Assembly (NCBI GenBank): GCA_012514445.1
Contig: JAAZAI010000052.1
Span: forward strand, 1 to 14,319
Direction: 5' to 3'
DNA: 14,319 nucleotides
Source of the DNA: Lentisphaerota bacterium
GTDB taxonomy: Bacteria; Verrucomicrobiota; Kiritimatiellia; RFP12; UBA3636
Each line of letters begins with the position of its first letter. Position 1 is the stretch's first letter. Below are positions 1 to 7,101 of this stretch, one piece after another. The translations under genes were made by a program, and so were the position numbers. The notes under the pieces are model-generated. The model did no database searches and was not told the origin of the DNA. It saw only the letters and a program-made list of their open reading frames with translations.

Positions 1-444
1 GAGACGTCCCTGCGCGACGCCTTCCCGCACGCGGTCTTCGGGAACGACTTCGCCCACGCCTCGGACCACCTACACGACTGCTGCCTCGCGCTGGGCCTGG
101 GCGAAAAGCCTGCCGCGAAGGAGTTCCGCTTCTGCAGGGGATTGCTCTACAGGATCGGCGCGGGAAGCGTGTCCCGGCGCCTCCGGCGGCTCTACCCGGA
201 GCAACTGGAGGCGTCCGAGCAGGCGCTGACCCATCTGCTCTACCTCGAGAAGCGCAAGTACAACATGCGCTATGGCTGGTTCAGGAGAAACGGCTACTAC
301 ATCGGATCGGGCCATGTCGAGGCGGCCGTGCGCGTGCTAGTCGTACGCCGCTGCAAGCAGGCCGGCATGCACTGGCGGCACGCCAACGCCGTGCGCATGG
401 CGGCAATCCACGCGCACTTCCGCTCGCACCGCAAGGCCACCTAA
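1..444 (+). CDS. ISKra4-family-like transposase, C-terminal part (5' end outside window)
   Basis: The reading frame is open from the first base of the window to a TAA at 442-444, giving about 147 residues with no start codon needed inside the window. The C-terminal third carries GYYIGSGHVEAAVR followed by RRCKQAGMHW. This matches the conserved IGSG-x-VE...K-x-(S/A)GM-x-W block of ISKra4-type DDE transposases, in which the E of the VE pair is the last catalytic acid. The upstream segment NDFAHASDHLHDC resembles the histidine-rich stretch seen earlier in that family. Family assignment is from motif memory. The rest of the gene and the left end of the element lie outside the window. I did not find a convincing terminal inverted repeat downstream, so whether the element is intact cannot be judged. 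It converges on the glycosyltransferase gene at 696-1991. Confidence 0.75.
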   Translation, partial: ETSLRDAFPHAVFGNDFAHASDHLHDCCLALGLGEKPAAKEFRFCRGLLYRIGAGSVSRRLRRLYPEQLEASEQALTHLLYLEKRKYNMRYGWFRRNGYYIGSGHVEAAVRVLVVRRCKQAGMHWRHANAVRMAAIHAHFRSHRKAT

Positions 445-475
445 CCTTCAACAGAAAAAAACCGCACCCCCCGAA

Positions 476-684
476 GCGCGGCGTGCCGCGCAACGCATGC
501 GTGCAAAGTCATGTTCATGGTTGACAGTCCCTCAGGGTCGCTTCATCGGTCGACAACCCGACCGGAGTCCATCTCTCCCCGACTTCGGCGGGAAGTCACC
601 GAATGCTACAGTTTTCGCTTTCGCTTTTGGATTTTCTCGCCTCGATCCGAAGAAGTCAACATTTATTTTTTTCATTTTTTTTCC
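476..684. other. Hairpin-rich, poly-T spacer between convergent genes
   Basis: The spacer between the transposase (+) and the glycosyltransferase (-) contains several perfect inverted repeats. GCGCGGC/GCCGCGC lies at 476-491 with a 2-nt loop, the palindrome ACGCATGCGT at 493-502, CGGTCG/CGACCG at 547-564 with a 6-nt loop, and GACTTC/GAAGTC at 581-597 with a 5-nt loop. They are followed by T-rich DNA, including two runs of 7-8 T at about 665-682. A convergent transcription terminator is the simplest reading, but no single hairpin is directly followed by its T-run as in a classical intrinsic terminator. Part of the region may be the end of the insertion sequence. No gene is supported here. Confidence 0.35.
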
Positions 685-695
685 GACAAGCAGGA

Positions 696-1991
696 TCAGG
701 AACCCCCGGCAAGGTCGCGGTAGATGCCCATGAGGGACTCCGCGATGCGGGTGATGTTGAATCGCTCCACCACGCCCTGACGGCCGACGAGCCCGAGGCG
801 CGTGGCGCGCTCGGGATCGGCCAGAAGCGGATGGAGCGCCGCGGCCAGGCCTTCGGGCGTGTTGTCGTCGTAGAGGACGCCGCCGCCGGTGGCGTCCACG
901 ATTTCCGGATAGGCGCCAATGGCCGGCTGCACGACGGGCACTCCACAGGCCATCGCCTCGATCTGGAAGAGGCCGAACGCCTCGGGCTGACGCGCCGGCA
1001 CGGACATCACGCTGAGCGAGCGCAGGAAATCGGCGCGCGCCGGGCCGCGGTAGGCATCGGAGAAATCGACCGCGTCGCCGTGTCCCGATGCCGCGAGGCG
1101 CTTGTGGATGCGGGCGAGGTACGGCGTGTCGACGCGGATGTCGCCGCCGGTGATGCGCAATCGCAGCGTCTCCAGCCCTGGGCGCCGGCGCAGCAGAAGA
1201 AACGCCTCCACGAGCAGGTCGAGTCCGTGCGCAGGCGAGAGTTCGGAGAGGAACCCGAGCGTCGGCATGGCGGGACGCGACTGCGGCGGCGAAAACGCCT
1301 CGACGTCGACGCCCGCGGGAAGGGTGCGGCATTGGCCTGCCGGGAGATGCAGGCGCTCCCGCATCCGGCGCGCGAAGGTCTCGCTGACGGGGAGAAAGCG
1401 ATCGACCGATCGGCCCAGCTCCGCGATGCGCGCCCAGCAGCGGTCGCGAGAGTCCGTAGGCAGTTCGTCGAGCCAGCGGTCCTCGTCCTGCAGCGTGCAG
1501 ACGATCCGCGCGCCCAGCGCCTCGCGCAGAGCGGGGGCGAGCCCGAGCAGCAGGGCGTTGGAGAAGTGGACGACGTCGGGACGCGGTCGTGTCTTCAGCC
1601 ACGCCGTCATCTGCTCCAGCTCCCGGCGCTGGCGTCCGTCGCGGCCCTCCAGCACGCTCAGCGTCAGGTCGCCGAGGCCGTTCGCCTGCGTCGTTCCGGC
1701 CTTCGACGCCGCCCAGCGCAGGATGCCCGGCGCATCGAGCCGGCGCCGCCACGATTCGGGAAGACGGCGGTAGAAGGGGAGCTTCTGGGCCAGGTACACA
1801 TTGACCGCGCCGTAGAAGACGGGCGCCTGGGAGACGGCCTCGCCGGCCAGTTCCATCGAGGGCAGATACATCGGCACGAAGAGCACGTCGTGTCCCGCCG
1901 CGTGGAGGGCTCTGACGAGGCCGAGGTCTCGAACGCAGTTCTGGCAGTAGAAGCCGCCGCCCGAACCCGGCACGATGTGGACGACGTTCAT
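696..1991 (-). CDS. Glycosyltransferase family 4 (GT-B fold)
   Basis: This is a 431-residue protein predicted to transfer a sugar from a nucleotide-sugar donor to an unknown acceptor in the cytoplasm. The C-terminal half has the GT4 donor-site signature: PEAFGLFQIEAMACGVPVV at about 336-354 contains the E-x7-E pair (E337, E345), followed by GAYPEIV and the GGGVLYDDNTPEGLA stretch. The N-terminus has a glycine-rich loop and a C-x2-C pair (GGFYCQNC, C16 and C19), which I associate with a GT4 subgroup whose members read GGMYCGSCLRD. The chosen ATG at 1991 overlaps the stop of the upstream beta-propeller gene (ATGA). It has a GGGGAGG ribosome site about 5 nt away (1996-2002), so a longer reading frame that opens upstream is not used. 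It is the last gene of a three-gene minus-strand operon. Confidence 0.85.
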   Translation of the reverse strand: MNVVHIVPGSGGGFYCQNCVRDLGLVRALHAAGHDVLFVPMYLPSMELAGEAVSQAPVFYGAVNVYLAQKLPFYRRLPESWRRRLDAPGILRWAASKAGTTQANGLGDLTLSVLEGRDGRQRRELEQMTAWLKTRPRPDVVHFSNALLLGLAPALREALGARIVCTLQDEDRWLDELPTDSRDRCWARIAELGRSVDRFLPVSETFARRMRERLHLPAGQCRTLPAGVDVEAFSPPQSRPAMPTLGFLSELSPAHGLDLLVEAFLLLRRRPGLETLRLRITGGDIRVDTPYLARIHKRLAASGHGDAVDFSDAYRGPARADFLRSLSVMSVPARQPEAFGLFQIEAMACGVPVVQPAIGAYPEIVDATGGGVLYDDNTPEGLAAALHPLLADPERATRLGLVGRQGVVERFNITRIAESLMGIYRDLAGGS

Positions 1992-3118
1992 GGCGCCTCC
2001 CCGAAAGCGTAGACGCCGCCATCGACGGCCACGGCGATGATCCATCCGTCCACCACGGCCACCGCGGCGCGAACGGGGCTGCCGACGAGATACGACCAGA
2101 TCTTCTCGCCGGTGTCGAAGCGCAGCATGGTGATCCGCCCGTCTTGCGAGCCGAACAGCACACGGTCGCCGGCGATCACGGGCGAACTGTCGATGCCGCC
2201 CGCCGCCGGATAGGTCCAGATCAGCGCGCCGTCGTCGCGCGAGAGGCAATGCACCCTGCCGTCCTGGCGGCTCGCCGCCACCACGCGCGTGGCGGTCGCC
2301 GCGACGGAGGCGTAGAACGCCGGCTCGCCTTCGGGGCGGAATCTCCAGTCGACGGCGCCGCGGTCGATGTCGAGCCCCAGCACTTCGCCCTGATAGTGCC
2401 CCACGTACGCCTGGCGGCCGCGCACGGCGGGCGACGAGGCCACGTAGGAGCCTGCGGCGATCGTCGCGCGGGCGGCGCCGTTGGAAAGCGCGACGACGTG
2501 TACGCGTTCATCGCAGCCGCCCGCGAGCGCGACGCCGTCGCCGACGGCGGGGATGCCGTTCACGTAGTTCTGGGTTTCGTAGATCCAGACTCGTTCGCCC
2601 GTGGCGGCGTCCACGGCGTGCAGTCGGTTGTCGTAGCTGCCCACGAGAACGAGCGGCTGATCGCCCGGCGCCCAGTTGGGGCCGCCCATGATCGCGCCCT
2701 CCGTGGCGTAGTGCCAACGCCGCCGCCCCGTGGCGGCGTCGAGCGCATGCAGGCGGCCGTCGAGGTCGCCGACATAGAGCACCCCGTCCGCGAGCAGCGG
2801 GGAGGCTTCGACGCCCGCCTCGACCTTGAACGTCCAGCGCGTCCGTCCGTCCTGGAGCCCCAGTGCGCCAACCGTTCCGTCGGCGGCGGCGATGTAGACC
2901 GTGCCCGTCTGGATGACCGGCGCGGCGAGAAGCTTCGCCTTCGCCTCGTTGCGCCAGCGCAGGACGGGCTTGGAGGGCGGACGGGCGGGCGTCGTACCGC
3001 TCAGCGCGGCGTCGCCGCGGGAAATCGGCCACGTATCGACCGACGCCGCCACGCGTGCGACTGCCGCGACCGGGATGGCGACGAGCGGCGCCATCAGCAG
3101 AAGCCATCGCTTGATCAT
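1988..3118 (-). CDS. Exported PQQ-type beta-propeller repeat protein
   Basis: This 376-residue protein starts with MIKRWLLLMAPLVAIPVAAV, a typical Sec signal peptide with cleavage expected near residues 22-26, so it should act outside the cytoplasm. The mature part is a run of propeller blades. Each ends in a (D/T)G-x3-W motif: DGRTRW, TGRRRW, TGERVW, RGAVDW, DGALIW and TGEKIW, with one degenerate blade (NGAARA) between them. Blade starts read SPLLADGVLYVG, VLVGSYDNRLHALD-like and SPVIAGDRVLFGS. This is the fold of BamB and of quinoprotein dehydrogenases, but I see no dehydrogenase-specific calcium or quinone site, so a scaffold or binding role is more likely than catalysis. The start lies 4 nt after the flavin reductase stop, and the stop overlaps the glycosyltransferase start, so the three are probably translationally coupled. 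Confidence 0.85.
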   Translation of the reverse strand: MIKRWLLLMAPLVAIPVAAVARVAASVDTWPISRGDAALSGTTPARPPSKPVLRWRNEAKAKLLAAPVIQTGTVYIAAADGTVGALGLQDGRTRWTFKVEAGVEASPLLADGVLYVGDLDGRLHALDAATGRRRWHYATEGAIMGGPNWAPGDQPLVLVGSYDNRLHAVDAATGERVWIYETQNYVNGIPAVGDGVALAGGCDERVHVVALSNGAARATIAAGSYVASSPAVRGRQAYVGHYQGEVLGLDIDRGAVDWRFRPEGEPAFYASVAATATRVVAASRQDGRVHCLSRDDGALIWTYPAAGGIDSSPVIAGDRVLFGSQDGRITMLRFDTGEKIWSYLVGSPVRAAVAVVDGWIIAVAVDGGVYAFGEAP

Positions 3119-3122
3119 CGCC

Positions 3123-3671
3123 TTAGGCGTTGAGGCGGCGCACCCAGGCGGCGAAGGCGTCCATCCAGCGTTGGAGGAATTTGCGATCGCCCTCGTCGAG
3201 GGCGCCGTCGGCGCCGAAGAAGCCTTCCTTGAAGATGCAATAGCCTTCCGGCTGGCAGAGGACGGGGGCGTCGAGCTGGGTGAGGACGGCGCGGAGGTGC
3301 TGCTGCGCGATTGCGGTGCCGAGCGTTCCGATCGTGATGCCGATCACGCCGGCCGGTTTGCCCGCCCAGGAATTCTGGCCCCAGGGGCGCGACGCGTGGT
3401 CGATGGCGTTCTTGAGCACGCCCGGAATGGAGCGGTTGTACTCCGGCGTCACGAACAGCAGTCCCTGCGAGGCTTCGACGGTCTTCTTGAGCTGCCGCAC
3501 GGCGGGAGCCTGGTTCGCATCGTCGTCCTGGTTGTACAACGGCAGCGCGCCGATGTCGGGGAAGACGAAGGTGAAGTCTTTTGGCGCGAGCTGGAGCAGC
3601 GCCTTCGCAAGGTGGGCGTTGTAGGAGTCCTTGCGGAGACTCCCGACGATGACGGCGATGTTGTAGGTCAT
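3123..3671 (-). CDS. NAD(P)H-dependent FMN reductase (flavodoxin-like)
   Basis: A 182-residue protein of the usual length for the NADPH-dependent FMN reductase family (ChrR/YieF/azoreductase group). The FMN phosphate-binding loop GSLRKDS is at residues 10-16. The second signature, TPEYNRSIPGVLKNAIDHASRP, spans about 75-96 and forms the flavin isoalloxazine site. GITIGTLGTA near 111-120 lies by the next loop. The likely role is two-electron reduction of quinones, metals or free flavin in the cytoplasm; the physiological substrate cannot be read from sequence. The ATG at 3671 has a very good AGGAAGGAG ribosome site (3677-3685) at 5-nt spacing. It is the first gene of the operon and has a predicted promoter about 95 nt upstream. 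Confidence 0.9.
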   Translation of the reverse strand: MTYNIAVIVGSLRKDSYNAHLAKALLQLAPKDFTFVFPDIGALPLYNQDDDANQAPAVRQLKKTVEASQGLLFVTPEYNRSIPGVLKNAIDHASRPWGQNSWAGKPAGVIGITIGTLGTAIAQQHLRAVLTQLDAPVLCQPEGYCIFKEGFFGADGALDEGDRKFLQRWMDAFAAWVRRLNA

Positions 3672-3762
3672 GGTGGCTCCTTCCTTCGGCGTGAGCGCCG
3701 GTGTGAATGCCGCCCGCTTCGCGACGAGGATGCGTCGTGCTCGATCGGTCGGCTATGCGGTG

Positions 3763-3792
3763 ATTCTACACGAGGAGCGGGGGTGCTGTCAC
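3763..3792 (-). promoter_or_regulatory. Predicted sigma70-type promoter of the flavin reductase-propeller-glycosyltransferase operon
   Basis: On the minus strand GTGACA (3787-3792) and TAGAAT (3763-3768) are separated by 18 nt. They match TTGACA and TATAAT at five of six positions each. The site lies just past the trpB stop and about 95 nt before the flavin reductase start. The same arrangement recurs upstream of two other genes in the window. Confidence 0.55.
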
Positions 3793-3796
3793 GTCG

Positions 3797-5176
3797 TTAA
3801 TATCCGGGCGGCGGCTTGGGCAGATCTTTGATGCAGGCGAGGGACTCCTTCAGATCGGCGTCGTCGAAGTAGTGGTCGATCAGCCGGCCCTCCATGTAGG
3901 ATTGATAGCCCGAGAGATCGAGGAGGCCGTGGCCGGAGAGGTTGAAGAGGATGGTCTTCTCCTTGCCTTCTTCCTTCGCGGCGTTCGCCTCGCGGATCGC
4001 GGCGGCGATGGCGTGCGAGCTTTCGGGCGCGGGGATCAACCCTTCGGCGTTGGCGAAGGTCATCGCGGCGGCGAAGCATTCGACCTGGGGCAGGGCCATG
4101 GCCTCGAGGAGTCCCTCGTGCCTTGCGTGGCTGACGAGCGGCGCCATGCCGTGATAGCGAAGACCGCCGGCGTGGATCGCGGCGGGCTGGTATTCGTGGC
4201 CCAGCGTGTACATCGGCAGCAGCGGTGTCATCATCGCGACGTCGCCGGCGTCGTAGGCGAAGACGCCCTTCGTCATCTTGGGACAGGCTGCGGGCTCCAC
4301 GGCCACGACGCGCGGGTTCGAGGAGCCGGCGATCTTGTCGGCGATGAACGGGAACGAGATGCCGGCGAAGTTCGAGCCGCCGCCCGCGCAGCCGATGATG
4401 ACGTCCGGATACAGGCCGATCTTCTTGAACTGCTCCTTCGCCTCGAGGCCGATGATCGTCTGGTGGAGGAGCACGTGGTTGAGCACGCTGCCGAGGCCGT
4501 ACTTCGTGTTGGGCGAGGAGACGGCGTCCTCGATGGCCTCGCTGATGGCGATGCCGAGGCTGCCCTCGGTGTCCGGCCAGCGCGCCAGCACGTCTCGTCC
4601 GGCCTTCGTGAGGGTCGTGGGGCTGGAGAGGCATTCCGCCCCCCAGGTGCGCATGATGAGCTGGCGCAGCGGCTTCTGGGTGAAGCTGATCTTGACCATG
4701 TACACGCGCAGGTCGATGCCCATCATCTTGCAGCCGAGGGCCAGGGCGGTGCCCCACTGGCCGGCGCCGGTTTCCGTCGTCATCCGTTTCGTGCCGGCGA
4801 TCTTGTTGTAGTAGGCCTGCGGGATGGCGGTGTTCGTCTTGTGGCTGCCGGCGGGCGAGACGGACTCGTCCTTGAAGTAGATCTTGGCGGGCGTGCCGAG
4901 GGCGCGTTCGAGGCCGACGGCGCGGCGCAGCGGAGTGGGGCGCCAGCGATAGAGGATGTGGCGGACTTCGTCGGGAATGGGAATCCAGCGCTCGGTGCTG
5001 ACTTCCTGCTCGACGAGGTTCATCGGAAAGATCGCGCCCAGAGCCTCGGGCGGAACCGCCTTGCCGGAGGCGTCCACCGGCGGGAGCATCGGCTTGCTGA
5101 AGTCTGCGGCGATGTTGTACCACGCCTTCGGCATCTCGTCTTCGTTGAGGGTGACGCGGATCGTTTCGCTGTTCAT
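3797..5176 (-). CDS. trpB: Tryptophan synthase beta chain, type 2 (TrpB2)
   Basis: This 459-residue PLP enzyme condenses indole (or a related acceptor) with serine to give tryptophan. The PLP lysine is K113 in GSHKTNTA. The catalytic glutamate is E135 in ETGAGQWG, and the phosphate-binding loop GGGSN is at 265-269. The longer N-terminus, the KDESVSPAGSHKTN block, and the YSYG-free, WRPTPL-containing entry region are features of TrpB2 rather than the canonical TrpB1. The ATG at 5176 has GAGGAAA (5183-5189) upstream, and the frame upstream of it is an antisense shadow of the cyclase gene. No trpA or other trp gene is adjacent, which is common for TrpB2; it may salvage indole as a stand-alone enzyme. 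It has its own predicted promoter. Confidence 0.93.
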   Translation of the reverse strand: MNSETIRVTLNEDEMPKAWYNIAADFSKPMLPPVDASGKAVPPEALGAIFPMNLVEQEVSTERWIPIPDEVRHILYRWRPTPLRRAVGLERALGTPAKIYFKDESVSPAGSHKTNTAIPQAYYNKIAGTKRMTTETGAGQWGTALALGCKMMGIDLRVYMVKISFTQKPLRQLIMRTWGAECLSSPTTLTKAGRDVLARWPDTEGSLGIAISEAIEDAVSSPNTKYGLGSVLNHVLLHQTIIGLEAKEQFKKIGLYPDVIIGCAGGGSNFAGISFPFIADKIAGSSNPRVVAVEPAACPKMTKGVFAYDAGDVAMMTPLLPMYTLGHEYQPAAIHAGGLRYHGMAPLVSHARHEGLLEAMALPQVECFAAAMTFANAEGLIPAPESSHAIAAAIREANAAKEEGKEKTILFNLSGHGLLDLSGYQSYMEGRLIDHYFDDADLKESLACIKDLPKPPPGY

Positions 5177-5219
5177 GGGTGGTTTCCTCGAAATGTGGAA
5201 GGTGAAATCGATGAGGGAG

Positions 5220-5248
5220 AATCTAGCAGATTGTGTTTCTATTGACAA
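5220..5248 (-). promoter_or_regulatory. Predicted promoter of trpB
   Basis: On the minus strand TTGTCA (5243-5248) is followed after 17 nt by TAGATT (5220-5225), matching the sigma70 hexamers at five and four of six positions. The -35 overlaps the last codons of the cyclase gene. The predicted start of transcription leaves a leader of about 35-40 nt carrying the GAGGAAA ribosome site. Confidence 0.45.
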
Positions 5249-7059
5249 GAACGATCGCTTAGCCTGAATGCGGCGGTTGCGTAGATCAGGGGGTAGAGGC
5301 GCTCCCAGTACCAGAGGCTTGCGAAATAAAGACCCATGGGCGCGGCCTCCGTATCGCCGTCGCGGGGTTCGTGTTGTGCAATCCAATCGAGGCCGCGGGC
5401 GACGAGCGATGGAGGGGCGTCCAACATGGCACAGAGAGCCTGCGCAGCCAGCGCCGTCTCTTCGACGGTCGAGGGCGCGCCCGGTCCGCCGCCCCAGCCG
5501 CCATCGTCGTTGACGTTGCGCTCCAGCCAGCGCGCGCCCGCCGCGAGCATCGGGGCGACGCGCGCGTCGAGCGGTCCTCCGCGCAGGCGGACGAGGCCGA
5601 GCAGGGCCTTCGCCGTGCCGTAGGTTCGGTTCTCGCCGCCTTCGACCCACTCGTTGCCAAACCACAGCGGCGCCCAGCTTCCGTCCGTGCGCTGCGCACG
5701 AGCCAAGTAGCCCACGGCGCGCTTCGTCGCGCGCACAAGCCGTCGACGCAGCGTCGGGGACACGTCGGCGTGCCACGCCTGCATCGCGGCGATCGCGTGG
5801 GCGGTCAGGTCCGGACAGCTTCGGTCGAACGGAAGTCTGCCCCAGCCGCGGCAGAAGGTCGGCAGGCCGCCGTCGCGGTTCTGCAAGGCCAGTAGCCAGC
5901 GCAAGCCCGACTCGGCCGCGCGGCGCGCCTCCCGCGTCGTGGGGTCAAGCGCCCGCAGCGCCAGCAGCGCGCCGGCGGTGTCGTCGGCGTCCGGCACGCC
6001 GCCGGAGAGATCGGTCCACGCCCAGCCGCCGGGCGCCGCGCCGGTGTACGGATGGCGGACGCGATGCTGCGTGCGCAGCAGCCAATTGCGGACGGGCTCA
6101 AGCGCTGCGCGATGTTCCGCGGACAGGCCGTCGCCGTCCGCCAGCGCCTGCACGGCGAGCGTCGTGACCCAAGTCTTGAGGTTCGTGTCGATCGGCCAGC
6201 TCCCGTCGGGACGGACGGTGCCGAGGAGGAATTCGCGTGCCTTCAGCACGACGGGATGATCGGTCTCGCCCGCGGCGGCCAAAGACAGCGCCACGAAGCC
6301 CGTGAGCGGCGCGGCTTCGAGAAATCCGCCGGAGGCAGGCTGGATGCGTGCGAGCTTGAACATGACGGCGGGCGTGATCGCGTTGCGAAGCCAGGCAATG
6401 CCGGGCAGCCGGCTCGGGTGGCGGCGGTGTTGCAGGAGGCCCATTGCGATCAGGGCCGGCAGGGCGTAGCTGACGACGGGCAGGCCGACGAAGCGGTACC
6501 AGGATGACGGCAGCGCGGCCAGTTCGAATGGCAGCTGCGGCAGACGCCGCCACGCCTGCTCATCGGGGCCCAGCAACCCCGCGAGCGAGAGCATCACGAG
6601 AATGGGAATGGAGAACGTCCGGTCGCTTCCGTAGCAGGTCAGCACCAGCGCGGCGATCGCATCGGGGTGCGTCGATCCAGCCGCGCGGGCGACCCAGGCG
6701 TCGGCGGCGTCGCGCACCGCGATGGCGGCTTCATCGGCGGGATCGGCCACGCTCAGCGCGGCTCGGCAGAGCAGGGTGGTGCTGGCGTTGCTCCGGCTCC
6801 GAGGGGTGTCGCCCCAGCCGCCGTCGGCGTTGGCATGGTTGACGAGCCAGAGCAGGGCGCGATCCACGGCGGGACGGTGCGCGACGGGGTCGAGATGGTG
6901 CAGGGCGAAAGCCGCCACGGCGGTGGAGAGGGCGCTCGACGAGAGGCACCCCTCCCAAAGGCCGTCGGGCGTCCGTTCGTCGAGCAGGCGCGCGACGAGC
7001 CGATCGCGCAAGGTGTTGGCTGACGGGTCGGCATGCCTCTGGCAGGGTTCGAGATTCAA
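5239..7059 (-). CDS. Squalene-hopene-type class II terpene cyclase
   Basis: A 606-residue alpha-helical barrel protein. It has the protonation motif of class II terpene cyclases, DADDT at 357-361 (D359 is the expected general acid), in the family context GGWAWTDLSGGVPDADDTAGALLAL. QW-type repeats are visible as ADGGWG (79-83), PDGSW (284-288), RDGGLP, TDGSW (458-462) and DDGGWGGG (518-525). The C-terminus, PMGLYFASLWYWERLYPLIY, matches the end of bacterial squalene-hopene cyclase-like proteins. It is a little shorter than typical squalene-hopene cyclases (about 630-650). Substrate (squalene or another polyprenoid) cannot be settled by eye. The start is uncertain: TTG at 7059 is the first possible start after the upstream stop but lacks a ribosome site, and TTG at 7011 is the next. 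The gene lies 42 nt downstream of, and in the same frame as, the transporter-rhodanese gene. No phytoene or squalene synthase gene is nearby. Confidence 0.85.
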   Translation of the reverse strand: MNLEPCQRHADPSANTLRDRLVARLLDERTPDGLWEGCLSSSALSTAVAAFALHHLDPVAHRPAVDRALLWLVNHANADGGWGDTPRSRSNASTTLLCRAALSVADPADEAAIAVRDAADAWVARAAGSTHPDAIAALVLTCYGSDRTFSIPILVMLSLAGLLGPDEQAWRRLPQLPFELAALPSSWYRFVGLPVVSYALPALIAMGLLQHRRHPSRLPGIAWLRNAITPAVMFKLARIQPASGGFLEAAPLTGFVALSLAAAGETDHPVVLKAREFLLGTVRPDGSWPIDTNLKTWVTTLAVQALADGDGLSAEHRAALEPVRNWLLRTQHRVRHPYTGAAPGGWAWTDLSGGVPDADDTAGALLALRALDPTTREARRAAESGLRWLLALQNRDGGLPTFCRGWGRLPFDRSCPDLTAHAIAAMQAWHADVSPTLRRRLVRATKRAVGYLARAQRTDGSWAPLWFGNEWVEGGENRTYGTAKALLGLVRLRGGPLDARVAPMLAAGARWLERNVNDDGGWGGGPGAPSTVEETALAAQALCAMLDAPPSLVARGLDWIAQHEPRDGDTEAAPMGLYFASLWYWERLYPLIYATAAFRLSDRSCQ

Positions 7060-7101
7060 GGGGGGATTGTGTGAATTCGTAGGCTGTGTCGAAAGGTGAG
7101 A

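Noticed and set aside
521..549. TTGACA at 521-526 on the plus strand as a promoter.
   Set aside because: No -10-like hexamer follows at 16-19 nt and no plus-strand gene lies downstream.
532..2163. Long minus-strand open frame of 543 codons, and a 469-codon plus-strand frame at 603-2012.
   Set aside because: Both are other-frame shadows of the GC-rich glycosyltransferase and propeller genes; they are rich in Arg/Ala/Pro and lack domain motifs.
1988..3118. Assignment of the propeller protein as a PQQ-dependent dehydrogenase or as BamB.
   Set aside because: It is shorter than the dehydrogenases and shows no calcium/quinone site, and the genomic setting (no der/engA or hisS neighbour) does not support BamB.
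3701..3750. CGACG/CGTCG hairpin around 3722-3737 as a terminator of trpB.
   Set aside because: The stem is only five base pairs, there is no T-run, and it lies downstream of the predicted promoter of the next operon.
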